In this document: positions 56,732 through 64,000 of the stretch, in pieces
Layout of the letters: every line of letters starts with the position of its first letter
Position numbering within the stretch: position 1 is the stretch's first letter
Source of the DNA: an uncultured Armatimonadota bacterium
Lineage (GTDB): Bacteria > Armatimonadota > Armatimonadia > Armatimonadales > Armatimonadaceae
Assembly (NCBI GenBank): GCA_903910385.1
Contig: CAIVZM010000056.1
Coordinates: 1 to 64,000, forward strand
Direction of reading: 5' to 3'
Length of the DNA: 64,000 bases
Translations under genes and position numbers: made by a program
The notes under the pieces: model-generated
Databases searched by the model: none
Told to the model about the DNA's origin: nothing
The model's input: the letters and a program-made list of their open reading frames with translations, nothing else

Positions 56732-57823
56732 ATGAAGAAGTTTGCGTTTATCATTCACCCGATCAATGTTCGCCGGGATGTCGCACGTAAATATCCGGTA
56801 GCGAAGTACCTGCCGGAATCCCTGGTTGCGCTGGCGATGCCCTATATCCCGGTAAAAGTCGCGTCTCATATCACCGGTATCCGTTCGGAAGGTACGGGCG
56901 CAGAGATCGAGGGGTGGTTTATCGGTTGCCCGCTCACCCCGACTCAGCTGCTATCGATGCCGACCGAGGATGTTTATAAGCGACTGGTTCGATGCGGCAA
57001 AATCGCAGAAGATCTGGGGGCTGGCATTATTGGGCTTGGCGCTTTGACTTCAGTTGTGGGCGACGGTGGTATCACGATTGCGGAACGTCTCAATATTGCG
57101 GTCACTACTGGTAACTCCTATACCGTTGCGACGGCGGTGGAAGGGGCGAAGCGCGGCGCTGCCTTAATGGGAACGCAAATGCATGAGGCGAATGTCGCTA
57201 TCGTCGGCGCGGCGGGCAGTATCGGGCATACTTGCGCTGTAATGCTGGCGCGAGATGCGAAAAGCATTACCTTGGTCGGCCGCAATGTGGAGCGCCTCGC
57301 TCCGGTCGCTGCCGAAGTCGCTGCGCGGAACCCGAACGTGACCGTTACCGGCGATGTCCGAGAGGGACTGAAAAACGCCGATGTCGTGTTGACAGTCACT
57401 TCAGCGGTGGATGCGGTAATTCTGCCGGAACACCTGAAATCGGGCGCAGTCGTCTGCGATGTCGCCCGCCCCCGTGATGTTTCGGTGCGCGTTGCAAAAG
57501 AGCGTAAGGACGTACTGGTAATCGAAGGCGGCGTCGTTGCGGTTCCGGGAGATGTTGATTTTCGTTTCGATTTCGGATTTCCAGCAAAAACGGCATATGC
57601 CTGTATGTCTGAGACGATGATGCTGGCGTTGGAAGCCGCCGAGACCGGGGTCTATGAATCCTTTACCTTGGGAAAAACGGTCAGCGCTATGCAGGCGGAA
57701 ACCACTCAGCAATGGGCGCACAAGCATGGCTTCCGTCTGGCAGGTTTCCGCTCATTTGAGACGGACGTCAAGGATGAGACTATCGCCGCCGTTCGCAAAG
57801 CCGCTGGTAGGGCTCCCAAATAA
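56732..57823 (+). CDS. Long-chain acyl-ACP reductase-like NAD(P) dehydrogenase
   Basis: A 363-residue protein that resembles the cyanobacterial acyl-ACP reductase (AAR), which makes fatty aldehydes. Corresponding parts: FIIHPINVRRDVARK at the start, GLGALTSVVGDGGITIAE, the TTGNSYTVATAVEGAKRG helix, Rossmann loop VAIVGAAGSIGHTCAVMLAR, the VIEGGVVAVPGDVDF turn and a HGFRLAGF end. The cysteine position of AAR could not be aligned safely by eye. No aldehyde-deformylating oxygenase is adjacent, so the aldehyde, if made, goes elsewhere. AAGGGG stands 5 nt before the ATG. Confidence 0.65.
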   Translation: MKKFAFIIHPINVRRDVARKYPVAKYLPESLVALAMPYIPVKVASHITGIRSEGTGAEIEGWFIGCPLTPTQLLSMPTEDVYKRLVRCGKIAEDLGAGIIGLGALTSVVGDGGITIAERLNIAVTTGNSYTVATAVEGAKRGAALMGTQMHEANVAIVGAAGSIGHTCAVMLARDAKSITLVGRNVERLAPVAAEVAARNPNVTVTGDVREGLKNADVVLTVTSAVDAVILPEHLKSGAVVCDVARPRDVSVRVAKERKDVLVIEGGVVAVPGDVDFRFDFGFPAKTAYACMSETMMLALEAAETGVYESFTLGKTVSAMQAETTQQWAHKHGFRLAGFRSFETDVKDETIAAVRKAAGRAPK

Positions 57824-57827
57824 ACAA

Positions 57828-57866
57828 AAACGCCCCTGCCGGGAATGCCGGTACGGGCGTTTAACA
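57828..57866 (+). terminator. Terminator of the acyl-ACP-reductase-like gene
   Basis: AAACGCCCCTGCCGG pairs with CCGGTACGGGCGTTT around a 5-nt loop, directly after the stop codon. The T-tract is short (TTTAAC). Confidence 0.65.
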
Positions 57867-57894
57867 TCTCCCCGAAGGGATATTTTATGAGAGG

Positions 57895-57965
57895 CTCCCG
57901 GACAAGGATTCGAACCTCGGTTTTCAGGGCCAGAACCTGACGTGCTGCCGCTGCACCATCCGGGA
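57895..57965 (-). tRNA. tRNA-Gln (CTG)
   Basis: A 71-nt cloverleaf on the minus strand: acceptor TCCCGGA/TCCGGGA, D arm GTGC/GCAC, anticodon stem TCAGG/CCTGA with loop TTCTGGC (anticodon CTG, reads CAG) and T loop TTCGAAT. The CCA end is not encoded. Confidence 0.93.
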
Positions 57966-58148
57966 ACAGAGAACCAGACAGCTTTATATCACGCTACAGG
58001 AATTCGGGCAAGGAAAAGCGCCATTCGCGGTGGCGTCAGAAATGACAGAAACCATGGAGATTTTTGATTTTTTCTGTGGTTTAAAAGTGTGACCGAACCC
58101 CTCGCCTCTTTCCTGAAATTATCACGCATGATATAATCCGTCCGAAGC

Positions 58149-58222
58149 GCCTTCGTAGCTCAGTGGATTAGAGCATCGGTCTTCGGAACCGAGTGTCAGG
58201 GGTTCGAGTCCCTTCGAAGGCA
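58149..58222 (+). tRNA. tRNA-Arg (TCG)
   Basis: A 74-nt cloverleaf: acceptor GCCTTCG/CGAAGGC, D arm beginning GCTC, anticodon stem TCGGT/ACCGA with loop CTTCGGA (anticodon TCG, reads CGA) and T loop TTCGAGT. CCA is not encoded. A strong terminator follows after 32 nt. Confidence 0.93.
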
Positions 58223-58254
58223 TCCTGCCCAAGAGATGCGGCATATTTTGACAG

Positions 58255-58298
58255 CGGCGGGAGGAGCGATGGAACCATTGCTCCTCCCGCCGTTTTTG
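58255..58298 (+). terminator. Strong terminator after tRNA-Arg
   Basis: A perfect 13-bp stem (CGGCGGGAGGAGC/GCTCCTCCCGCCG, 12-nt loop) followed by TTTTTGT. It may also help end the convergent prepilin-like gene. Confidence 0.9.
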
Positions 58299-58307
58299 TC
58301 GTTTATA

Positions 58308-59045
58308 CTACAGGCTGAAGCGAAGATATTCGCTGTCCTTGAGCCCACCGCTGAAGGTTCCATCCGACTTTTTATCGCGCTTGCGCCATCGTGCATGACC
58401 ATCGGTGGCAGCGAAGTTGAATCCGCCCGTATGACGGGGATTGCCGTCATCGAAAAAGTTTTTGGCGGCATCCCGGCTTCCCGTCAGCCAGGCGATCTCA
58501 TGGCGCTCCGGGTGCAAAGTTTCATCCGGTTCCGTTGCGGTCGGCCAGCCGTCCAGAAGCATGACGACTTCCGCCGGTCTTTCGATAGAGGCAAAAGGCG
58601 CGAAAGAGGCTCCCGCATGCTCTCCGTTGACATCCTTCACATCGTTGAACGCGTAATTGTACGTGAATTCCAGAATCACGCCATTGGGGAAACCGGCTCG
58701 CGGATCGGTCTTGGGATCGCTACGCTGAATCTTGAGGCTCTCGGAGGGGCACTGCTGTATACCATCATTCTTCAGATAGGAGGCAATGGCATCCGCCCAC
58801 TGGTATTCGGGACTGTTCGGCGTATCGTCCCCGTACTCGGTTCCGGGCAGAGTCTCGTCATAATCCTGTGCGTACATCAGTGTCGCCAGGCTGATTTGCT
58901 TGACATTGGATAGGCAGGAAGCGGAACGCGCTTTCTCTCTCGCCTGAGCGAAGACCGGAAAAAGAATCGCAGCAAGAATGGCGATAATTGCGATAACAAC
59001 CAGTAATTCAATAAGCGTGAAAGCGCGACGTATACACAGAGACAT
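58308..59045 (-). CDS. Prepilin-like DUF1559 protein 2
   Basis: A 245-residue pseudopilin-like protein with an almost identical leader to the first ([20 protein letters not shown], then [19 protein letters not shown]) and the closing H-to-DG element ([17 protein letters not shown]). The middle includes [12 protein letters not shown], typical of the family. The C-terminal domain differs from protein 1, so they are not recent duplicates. GGAG lies 7 nt before the ATG. Its 5' region carries a TTGACA promoter. It is exported and probably assembled or released by a type II/IV-like machine not present here. Confidence 0.9.
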   Translation of the reverse strand: MSLCIRRAFTLIELLVVIAIIAILAAILFPVFAQAREKARSASCLSNVKQISLATLMYAQDYDETLPGTEYGDDTPNSPEYQWADAIASYLKNDGIQQCPSESLKIQRSDPKTDPRAGFPNGVILEFTYNYAFNDVKDVNGEHAGASFAPFASIERPAEVVMLLDGWPTATEPDETLHPERHEIAWLTGSRDAAKNFFDDGNPRHTGGFNFAATDGHARWRKRDKKSDGTFSGGLKDSEYLRFSL

Positions 59046-59117
59046 TACTTACTCCATCATACTTAACATTATCATTATTGACGATAATTTAAATCGGCGA
59101 TATAAATGATCGGTAAT

Positions 59118-59146
59118 AGGTTAACATGGCAAAGAGGCAATGTCAA
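59118..59146 (-). promoter_or_regulatory. Sigma70-type promoter of prepilin-like gene 2
   Basis: On the minus strand TTGACA (59146-59141), a 17-nt spacer and TAACCT (59123-59118). The leader would be about 65 nt and includes a small dyad (ATTATC ... GATAAT, 59068-59088). Confidence 0.45.
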
Positions 59147-59305
59147 GTAGCGCTGATGAAATTCGTTTCGTATTAGTCCTGTCGTCCTGCAATCACTGAA
59201 TCTGTGAGAACTCTCAATTTTACAAGGAACCATTAGTCGTGTTATAGCGATGAACAGGAAGGCGATGTTGCGTCGGTTTTCCTGCGATGCGCCTGGAGGA
59301 ATGCA

Positions 59306-60349
59306 ATGAATATCAGTTTTTTCAGAATCGGCAGTCTACTCACGGGGGCAGTGGCTTTGCTGTCAGGGATGAATCATCCTGGGGCATCTTATGCAGCTCC
59401 CCCCGCGCCGGGTACGTATCATGAAGTCGCCCGCTACCCTCTGGGGGGCGATGGCTTCTGGGATTATCTCACCTGTGATTCCGCAGGCAAGCGTGTATTT
59501 ATCACTCGTGGAAGCCATGTACAGGTCATCAACTCTGAGAATGGCTCCCTGCTGGGTGATATTCAGGGAGTCAAGGGATGCCATGGTGTGGCTCTCGCGC
59601 CGGAGTTCAAGACGGGCTATATCAGTAGTGGCGGTGATGATTCTGTTGTCACATTCGATATGAAAACGCTGAAAGTCACCGGGACTATCCCCGTTGGTAA
59701 ACGGCCTGACGCAATTCTATACGAACCGTTTACAAAGCGCATCTTTACATTCAATGCGGGAACACAGGATACCACCGCTATCGACGCCGCTACCGGAAAA
59801 GTGATTGGCAGCATTCCGCTGGGAGGTAAGCCAGAATTCGCTCAATCGGATGGCAAGGGGAAAGTTTTTGTCAATATTGAAGATAAAAGTGAGATAATCG
59901 CCTTTGATCCGAAGACCCTGACCGTTCTCTCGCATATGCCGCTCGCTCCGGGCGAGGAACCGACAGGTCTTGCGCTGGACGGTAAGAACCATCGTCTCTT
60001 CGCTTCCTGCGGCAATAAATTAGCGGCTGTCGTAGATGTCAACAATGGCAAATTGATCGCGACGCCCACTATAGGGGAAGGGTCGGACGCCGCCGCCTTC
60101 GATCCGGGAACCGGTTACGCCTTTACCTCGAACGGACAGGCAGGAACGCTGAGCGTTATCACGCCCAATGTGCATAATACGTTCGATGTGACTACAATCA
60201 AGACGCTCAAAGGCGCACGGACGATGACGCTTGATCCCGCTACCCACAAAATCTATCTGGCGACGGCGAATTTCATGCCCCCCGCCGCCGGAGAACGACG
60301 CCCGGGCATGGTTCCCGGCAGTTTCGTGATTGTCGTCTATGCTCCCTAA
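59306..60349 (+). CDS. Secreted YncE-type beta-propeller protein
   Basis: A 347-residue exported protein: signal peptide (LLTGAVALLSGMNHPGASYA), then seven short blades of the YVTN/YncE type (VFITRGSHVQVINSENGSLL, VVTFDMKTLKVTGTIPVGKRPDA, TTAIDAATGKVIGSIPLGGKPE). These differ from the PQQ-like propellers of the 7-27 kb region in blade length and in the 'vg..P.g' turns. The function is unknown; members of this fold bind DNA or other surfaces. GGAGGA stands 5 nt before the ATG. It ends before a large hairpin shared with the convergent glycosyltransferase. Confidence 0.85.
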   Translation: MNISFFRIGSLLTGAVALLSGMNHPGASYAAPPAPGTYHEVARYPLGGDGFWDYLTCDSAGKRVFITRGSHVQVINSENGSLLGDIQGVKGCHGVALAPEFKTGYISSGGDDSVVTFDMKTLKVTGTIPVGKRPDAILYEPFTKRIFTFNAGTQDTTAIDAATGKVIGSIPLGGKPEFAQSDGKGKVFVNIEDKSEIIAFDPKTLTVLSHMPLAPGEEPTGLALDGKNHRLFASCGNKLAAVVDVNNGKLIATPTIGEGSDAAAFDPGTGYAFTSNGQAGTLSVITPNVHNTFDVTTIKTLKGARTMTLDPATHKIYLATANFMPPAAGERRPGMVPGSFVIVVYAP

Positions 60350-60370
60350 GTCATACGGATAATTTTGGAT

Positions 60371-60420
60371 AAGGAACAGCGGCGGGAAGCATCTCTATCC
60401 CGCCGCTGTTCCTTATTTCC
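60371..60420. terminator. Bidirectional terminator hairpin
   Basis: A perfect 17-bp stem (AAGGAACAGCGGCGGGA and its complement, 60371-60387 and 60398-60414) with a 10-nt loop lies between the convergent YncE-type and GT39 genes. TTATTTCC follows on the plus strand. Confidence 0.8.
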
Positions 60421-60481
60421 CGATGTGGAGAGAGTTCATCATGATAGTCCTTCGGTAAAAGCGATGGCGGGTGAATATCTC

Positions 60482-62005
60482 TTACCAGCCATCCCAGTAA
60501 AGGTTGGGGTCATAGCCTTTAAAATCACGACAGAGATAGAGGCGCCAGGTCTTGACTGCGCCGATAAAGCCGGGGCGTCGGACAGTGATATCCGCCAATC
60601 GCTCGACGGAAGCGAAGCTTTTCCGGGCGATTTCTACAGACTCCGGTTTATCCGCATCCAGACAGAGTACGGCGTTCTGACCGATGAGCGTCTCTGGTTG
60701 GGTCCAGAACATATACTGGTCGCGCCGCGTGGCGAAATAGAGTTCGTGCGTTTCTGGTTGATCCGGCAGATAAAACGCCAGCAAGGAGGGAACACGATAG
60801 TTGATTCCCGCCAGAAACACCGGTTTTCCTTCAACTTCCAGCTTCTCCCGCGCCGTCTGCACCTGTCGCATCACTTCGGACCATCCGTATGTTTCATTCG
60901 CTTTTTGCCCTAATTCCGCGTTGACGCGCACCCCGAGCGAGGTCACCGCTGTGGGAAAAAGCAAAACGAGGCACATCACCGCCGACAGACCTGTTGCGAC
61001 CCAGACAAAAATGCGCAGACCGCGCCGCTCCCAACCGGAAGCGAACATTCCGGCGGTCGCCATCAGCCCGACCATGTGCAGGGGCGCGGGCCAGTTCGCC
61101 TCCATACGCGATTTGAGCGCGATATAGAGGCAGATGCCAAAGATGGGCGTGGTGAATGCGGTCAGGAAACGGTTGGTATCGTTCTTGGTAACACTCCGCG
61201 TCGCCCAAAAAATCGCCGTCAGTTCCGCCAGCCAGAGCAAAGGCCCCACGACAATCGCCTGACCACCCAGAAAATCCCCCAGAAAGCGCAATGTTTTCCC
61301 GCCGCTACCGCGCCCCGTTAGCGCCTGAGCATGCAGAATCGTTGTCCATCCGTTCTGGAGACTCCAGAAGATGACTGGTGAATAGACAAGCATAGCAAGC
61401 AGAAATGCCAGATAGGGGTGTGGCGTCGTAAGGTGGCGACGAAAATTCGGGGAGATCAGCAGGAAGAGCAGGACGCAGGGAGCGAACAGCCACATCGTCA
61501 ACTTGCATAAAGCGCCAAGTCCGACGCAAAGCCCCACTATATACCAGCCCGACTCTCGATTATTCTGAACAGTCACCGTCACGGCATAGAGGCCTGCTGT
61601 CCAGAAGAAAATCTGCGGATTGTCGTAAGTAGCGATAATCCCGCCGACCAGTAGCAAAGGTGCAACGGTCAGGAGAATCACAGTCAAAAATGCGGCGCGA
61701 TCACCCAGCCAGCGCCGAGCGGTCAGGAATGCCAGCCAACCGGTTCCAGCGGCGAGGCATGCCCCGACAAAACGGATGCCGAGCGGCGTATTGCCGAAAA
61801 GCGTCGTTCCCAAGCGTATCAGATAGGCGTGACCCGGTCCCTGATCGAAGTAGGAGAGGGCGAGTCGGCGGCTCCATTGCCAGTAGTACGCTTCATCGGG
61901 GGCTAACTCCGAAAACGCGGCGTAGATCAACCGAAACCCGAGCATCCCGATAATCAAGGCGACTGCGATTCGTTCTATCGGGATGCGGTTAGGGGTTTCC
62001 TTCAT
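60482..62005 (-). CDS. GT39-type membrane glycosyltransferase
   Basis: A 507-residue inner-membrane protein of the ArnT/PMT superfamily. The first loop has the catalytic acidic motif ELAPDEAYYWQWSRRL, then YFDQGPGHAYLIRLG as in GT39 (PMT_2) proteins. About ten to eleven hydrophobic segments follow, and a C-terminal periplasmic domain of about 150 residues (KLEVEGKPVFLAGINYR ...). It would move a sugar from a polyprenyl-phosphate donor to lipid A, protein or another acceptor in the periplasm. It is 29 nt from the LolA-like gene upstream, with which it may be co-transcribed. Confidence 0.87.
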   Translation of the reverse strand: MKETPNRIPIERIAVALIIGMLGFRLIYAAFSELAPDEAYYWQWSRRLALSYFDQGPGHAYLIRLGTTLFGNTPLGIRFVGACLAAGTGWLAFLTARRWLGDRAAFLTVILLTVAPLLLVGGIIATYDNPQIFFWTAGLYAVTVTVQNNRESGWYIVGLCVGLGALCKLTMWLFAPCVLLFLLISPNFRRHLTTPHPYLAFLLAMLVYSPVIFWSLQNGWTTILHAQALTGRGSGGKTLRFLGDFLGGQAIVVGPLLWLAELTAIFWATRSVTKNDTNRFLTAFTTPIFGICLYIALKSRMEANWPAPLHMVGLMATAGMFASGWERRGLRIFVWVATGLSAVMCLVLLFPTAVTSLGVRVNAELGQKANETYGWSEVMRQVQTAREKLEVEGKPVFLAGINYRVPSLLAFYLPDQPETHELYFATRRDQYMFWTQPETLIGQNAVLCLDADKPESVEIARKSFASVERLADITVRRPGFIGAVKTWRLYLCRDFKGYDPNLYWDGW

Positions 62006-62034
62006 TTGGTCATTGACACAGAGAAACGTCAGAA

Positions 62035-62784
62035 CTAAATCTCAAACAATCGACCATCGACGCCTTCGTTGATCTTGATATTGTCGATTGACTGCGCAAC
62101 TCCCATCTTACCCTCGCGATTGTATATCTCGATACGGGTCGGAATCCAGATGCCGGGCTTGATCTGCTTGACGTTGATATTGTGTATTTCCTTCTGGAAC
62201 ACGTTATCGCCGTTATAGGAAATCCGTTTTTCGATGATGGACGTTTTGGGATTGACCCAGACGATCTCATGGGAACCGTTGGTGGAATCACGTTGAACCA
62301 GCTTGAAAACTCTCAGATTCCCTTCAGCCTTCTGATATTTGGCTTCCCAGTCTGTCAGGAGCCAGTCACGAGAGAAAATGCCCAGATCGAGCAGGCTTTG
62401 CTTTTGACCGGGTTGTCCTCGGGTATCGAGCGTTTTGGAGATGCCGATAACATTGAACGACTTTTTGTCGCCATTGTAAATCATTTTTCCCGAAAAGCCG
62501 GAAATCTTTCCCTCGAAACGTGCCTTGTTCGGAAACTGGTAATACATTTCCATACGGCGTCCGCTGTAGGTCGTCGCGAACGATCCGCCGATTTTTTTCA
62601 GTTCCGCCCGGTCGGTCTCCTGAATGTTGAGCTGGGCGGACATATCCTTGATCTTGTCCGTCCATATTTCTTCCGCTGTGGGTTCTGTCGCTTGCGCCAT
62701 ACCGGTCAGCATCAAGGTGACAACGGCGCAGGCGACGCTCCAACGGAAGCCTGTCATATTTTGCAGAGAGGTTATCAGTCTCAT
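62035..62784 (-). CDS. LolA-like outer-membrane lipoprotein-sorting protein
   Basis: A 249-residue exported protein: signal peptide (SVACAVVTLMLTGMAQA), followed by a beta-rich domain typical of LolA-like proteins: MEMYYQFPNKARFEGKISGF, KMIYNGDKKSF, IVWVNPKTSIIEKRISYNGD, IWIPTRIEIYNREGKM. It may ferry lipoproteins or lipids across the periplasm. The window also encodes lnt and several lipoproteins. The exact LolA identity is uncertain as this fold has many relatives. Confidence 0.75.
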   Translation of the reverse strand: MRLITSLQNMTGFRWSVACAVVTLMLTGMAQATEPTAEEIWTDKIKDMSAQLNIQETDRAELKKIGGSFATTYSGRRMEMYYQFPNKARFEGKISGFSGKMIYNGDKKSFNVIGISKTLDTRGQPGQKQSLLDLGIFSRDWLLTDWEAKYQKAEGNLRVFKLVQRDSTNGSHEIVWVNPKTSIIEKRISYNGDNVFQKEIHNINVKQIKPGIWIPTRIEIYNREGKMGVAQSIDNIKINEGVDGRLFEI

Positions 62785-62813
62785 TCTTCGTTCATTTCCT
62801 GGTAGTCGGAGTA

Positions 62814-63500
62814 TTAAAGTTCCGACTGCCTATAGCGAAAGCGCGTTGCCGCCGTTTCTGGCGCTAAAGCGACGCCGCGCTGTAAGTCCGTGTTCAACCG
62901 CTGTAAATCCTGTGCGGTATCGATGTCGTACCAGGGTGGCAATGTCGCGATTTGGATTGCCGCCGTCTGAGCCGCCTTCATTGTTTCTGCGAAGGTGTCC
63001 GGATGACTCCAGGGAATGTTTTCAAACAATTCCCTGCGTACCGTTCTGAGTCCGACCAGATAGTATCCGCCATCATCGGTCGGACCTATCGTCGCTTCGG
63101 CGCCCGCTTCCAATCTTCCGAAAGCTTCCTGTACAAAGCAAAGAGGAAGATGCGGCAAATCGCTTCCCACAAGACAGACGGCCTCGAACCCTGATTTCAG
63201 GCCCTGCTCCAGAATATTTACCATGCGCTCCCCGAGTGAGTTCCCCGACTGTGGGAAAATGGGCAAGCCCTGCGCCTCGTGGGGAAGAGCGCTGGCGTCA
63301 CCATCGAGCGCAATCCATACGGTCGCTTGCAATGCGGGATTTGTGGCGGTGCGAAGAAGATCGGTCAGAAAGGCGAAGGCTAATTTCTCGCCGCTATCGG
63401 GTGAGAAGTCGGTCGTTAACCGTGTCTTCGCCCTGCCTGCCACCGGAGCCTTTGTTGTAATAATCAGCAATCGCCGCGTCTGATCTGCACTTTTCCTCAT
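62814..63500 (-). CDS. TIGR04282-type glycosyl/nucleotidyl transferase
   Basis: A 228-residue GT-A-fold protein: LLIITTKAPVAGRAKTRL nucleotide-binding start, CLVGSDLPHLP with the metal Asp, and IGPTDDGGYYLVGLR. This pattern is that of the DUF2064/TIGR04282 'transferase 1' family, related to CofC and seen in arsenosugar or rSAM-linked clusters. None of those partners is visible here. TATAGT lies 8 nt before the ATG, and no ribosome site is present, so it may be leaderless. Confidence 0.85.
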   Translation of the reverse strand: MRKSADQTRRLLIITTKAPVAGRAKTRLTTDFSPDSGEKLAFAFLTDLLRTATNPALQATVWIALDGDASALPHEAQGLPIFPQSGNSLGERMVNILEQGLKSGFEAVCLVGSDLPHLPLCFVQEAFGRLEAGAEATIGPTDDGGYYLVGLRTVRRELFENIPWSHPDTFAETMKAAQTAAIQIATLPPWYDIDTAQDLQRLNTDLQRGVALAPETAATRFRYRQSEL

Positions 63501-63508
63501 GTTAGTTG

Positions 63509-63514
63509 ACTATA
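63509..63514 (-). promoter_or_regulatory. Candidate -10 element of a leaderless transcript
   Basis: TATAGT on the minus strand is followed by 8 nt and the ATG of the TIGR04282-type gene; the interval is CAACTAAC, without a ribosome site. Confidence 0.45.
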
Positions 63515-63575
63515 GTATCGGATTTGTTAGTCCATTCGACTGCACGGCGGGGCTATCGGTTCGATTAATTTTTGA

Positions 63576-64000
63576 CTAATTCATCGCTTCCAGGACATCG
63601 TCCACCGACACCGTGAAAAAACTGCTGGCGTAGTCGCTCATGGCGTAAGGCACGATCAGTTCACGACCATGGATAACGCCGCCGCAGGAATAGACCACAT
63701 TTGGGACATACCCTTCACGTTCTTGCGCATTAGGGGAGAGGATTGGTTCCCGCGTGCGTCCCAGTACCTTACCCGGGTCATTTTTATCCAGCAAAAAGGC
63801 GCCGATAGAATATTTGCGCATCGCGCCGACGCCATGACTGAGCACAAGCCATCCTTCATCGATTTCTATCGGAGATCCGCAATTGCCTAGCTGAACGAAC
63901 TCCCAGGGGTAAGTCGGTTTCAGCAAGATTTGCTTCGTGTACCAGAAGTGCAGGGAATCGGAATACATCAGATAGATATTTTCATTGTCCTGTCGGGAAA
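63576..64000 (-). CDS. GH130-family glycoside phosphorylase/hydrolase (5' part missing)
   Basis: The frame is open to the window end; codons before the first ATG (63968) already fit the family (QDNENIYLMYSDSLHFWYT). Visible are GNCGSPIEIDEGWLVLSHGV with the catalytic-site region, and GRTREPILSPNAQEREGYVP, VVYSCGGVIHGRELIVPYAM, which are typical of GH130 beta-mannoside phosphorylases. Only the C-terminal 140 or so residues are in the window. It would release mannose 1-phosphate or mannose from beta-mannosides in the cytoplasm. Confidence 0.87.
   Translation of the reverse strand, partial: SRQDNENIYLMYSDSLHFWYTKQILLKPTYPWEFVQLGNCGSPIEIDEGWLVLSHGVGAMRKYSIGAFLLDKNDPGKVLGRTREPILSPNAQEREGYVPNVVYSCGGVIHGRELIVPYAMSDYASSFFTVSVDDVLEAMN

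Overview
The window reads as chromosomal DNA of a free-living, diderm (Gram-negative-type) bacterium, most likely of the Armatimonadota. That placement is an inference. It rests on two short prepilin-like proteins of the DUF1559 type, many secreted PQQ-like beta-propellers carrying a 'DWPQWRGPxRNG' start, LptA/LptC-like and patatin/outer-membrane-barrel genes, and a scattered gene order with few classical operons. The DNA is moderately GC-rich; the stretch at about 45.4-47.4 kb looks more AT-rich by eye.

Layout. 0-6.7 kb: the 3' end of ligA, a DUF1684-SGNH hydrolase fusion, a GNAT acetyltransferase and a patatin-POTRA-barrel protein. 6.8-27.1 kb: the most unusual region. A divergent propeller gene and a prepilin-like gene are followed by fourteen same-strand reading frames (9.2-27.1 kb) with short gaps or overlaps. 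They encode four PQQ-like propellers, a DUF3311 protein plus sodium:solute symporter, a truncated hydrolase remnant, a LuxE/PaaK-like acyl-activating enzyme, an aldehyde dehydrogenase/acyl reductase, a class C beta-lactamase-like serine hydrolase, an iron-type alcohol dehydrogenase, and three more propellers. I infer an acid-to-aldehyde-to-alcohol module with its own uptake system, embedded among extracytoplasmic propellers.

27-40 kb: DUF2500 protein, two MFS transporters, a D-2-hydroxyacid dehydrogenase, a degenerate PTS enzyme I-like protein, LptA/LptC-like proteins, a lipoprotein, an M42 aminopeptidase and lnt. 38-45.3 kb: dapA, asd, a hybrid sensor kinase, dapB and an M16 peptidase on the minus strand. 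45.4-50.1 kb: three small tandem genes sharing the motif SKFDPIP, next to a 900-residue cyclase-like/NB-ARC/TPR regulator. This is the second candidate for an undescribed system.

50-64 kb: small membrane protein, esterase lipoprotein, TPM-domain glycine-rich protein, xylulokinase, a dehydrogenase-like gene paired with an acyl-ACP-reductase-like gene, tRNA-Gln and tRNA-Arg, a second prepilin-like gene, a YncE-type propeller, a GT39 glycosyltransferase, a LolA-like protein, a TIGR04282-type transferase and a partial GH130 gene running off the end. Several genes have a -10-like hexamer only 6-8 nt before the start codon and no Shine-Dalgarno sequence, which suggests leaderless transcripts. All functional assignments are from reading motifs by eye; no database search was possible.
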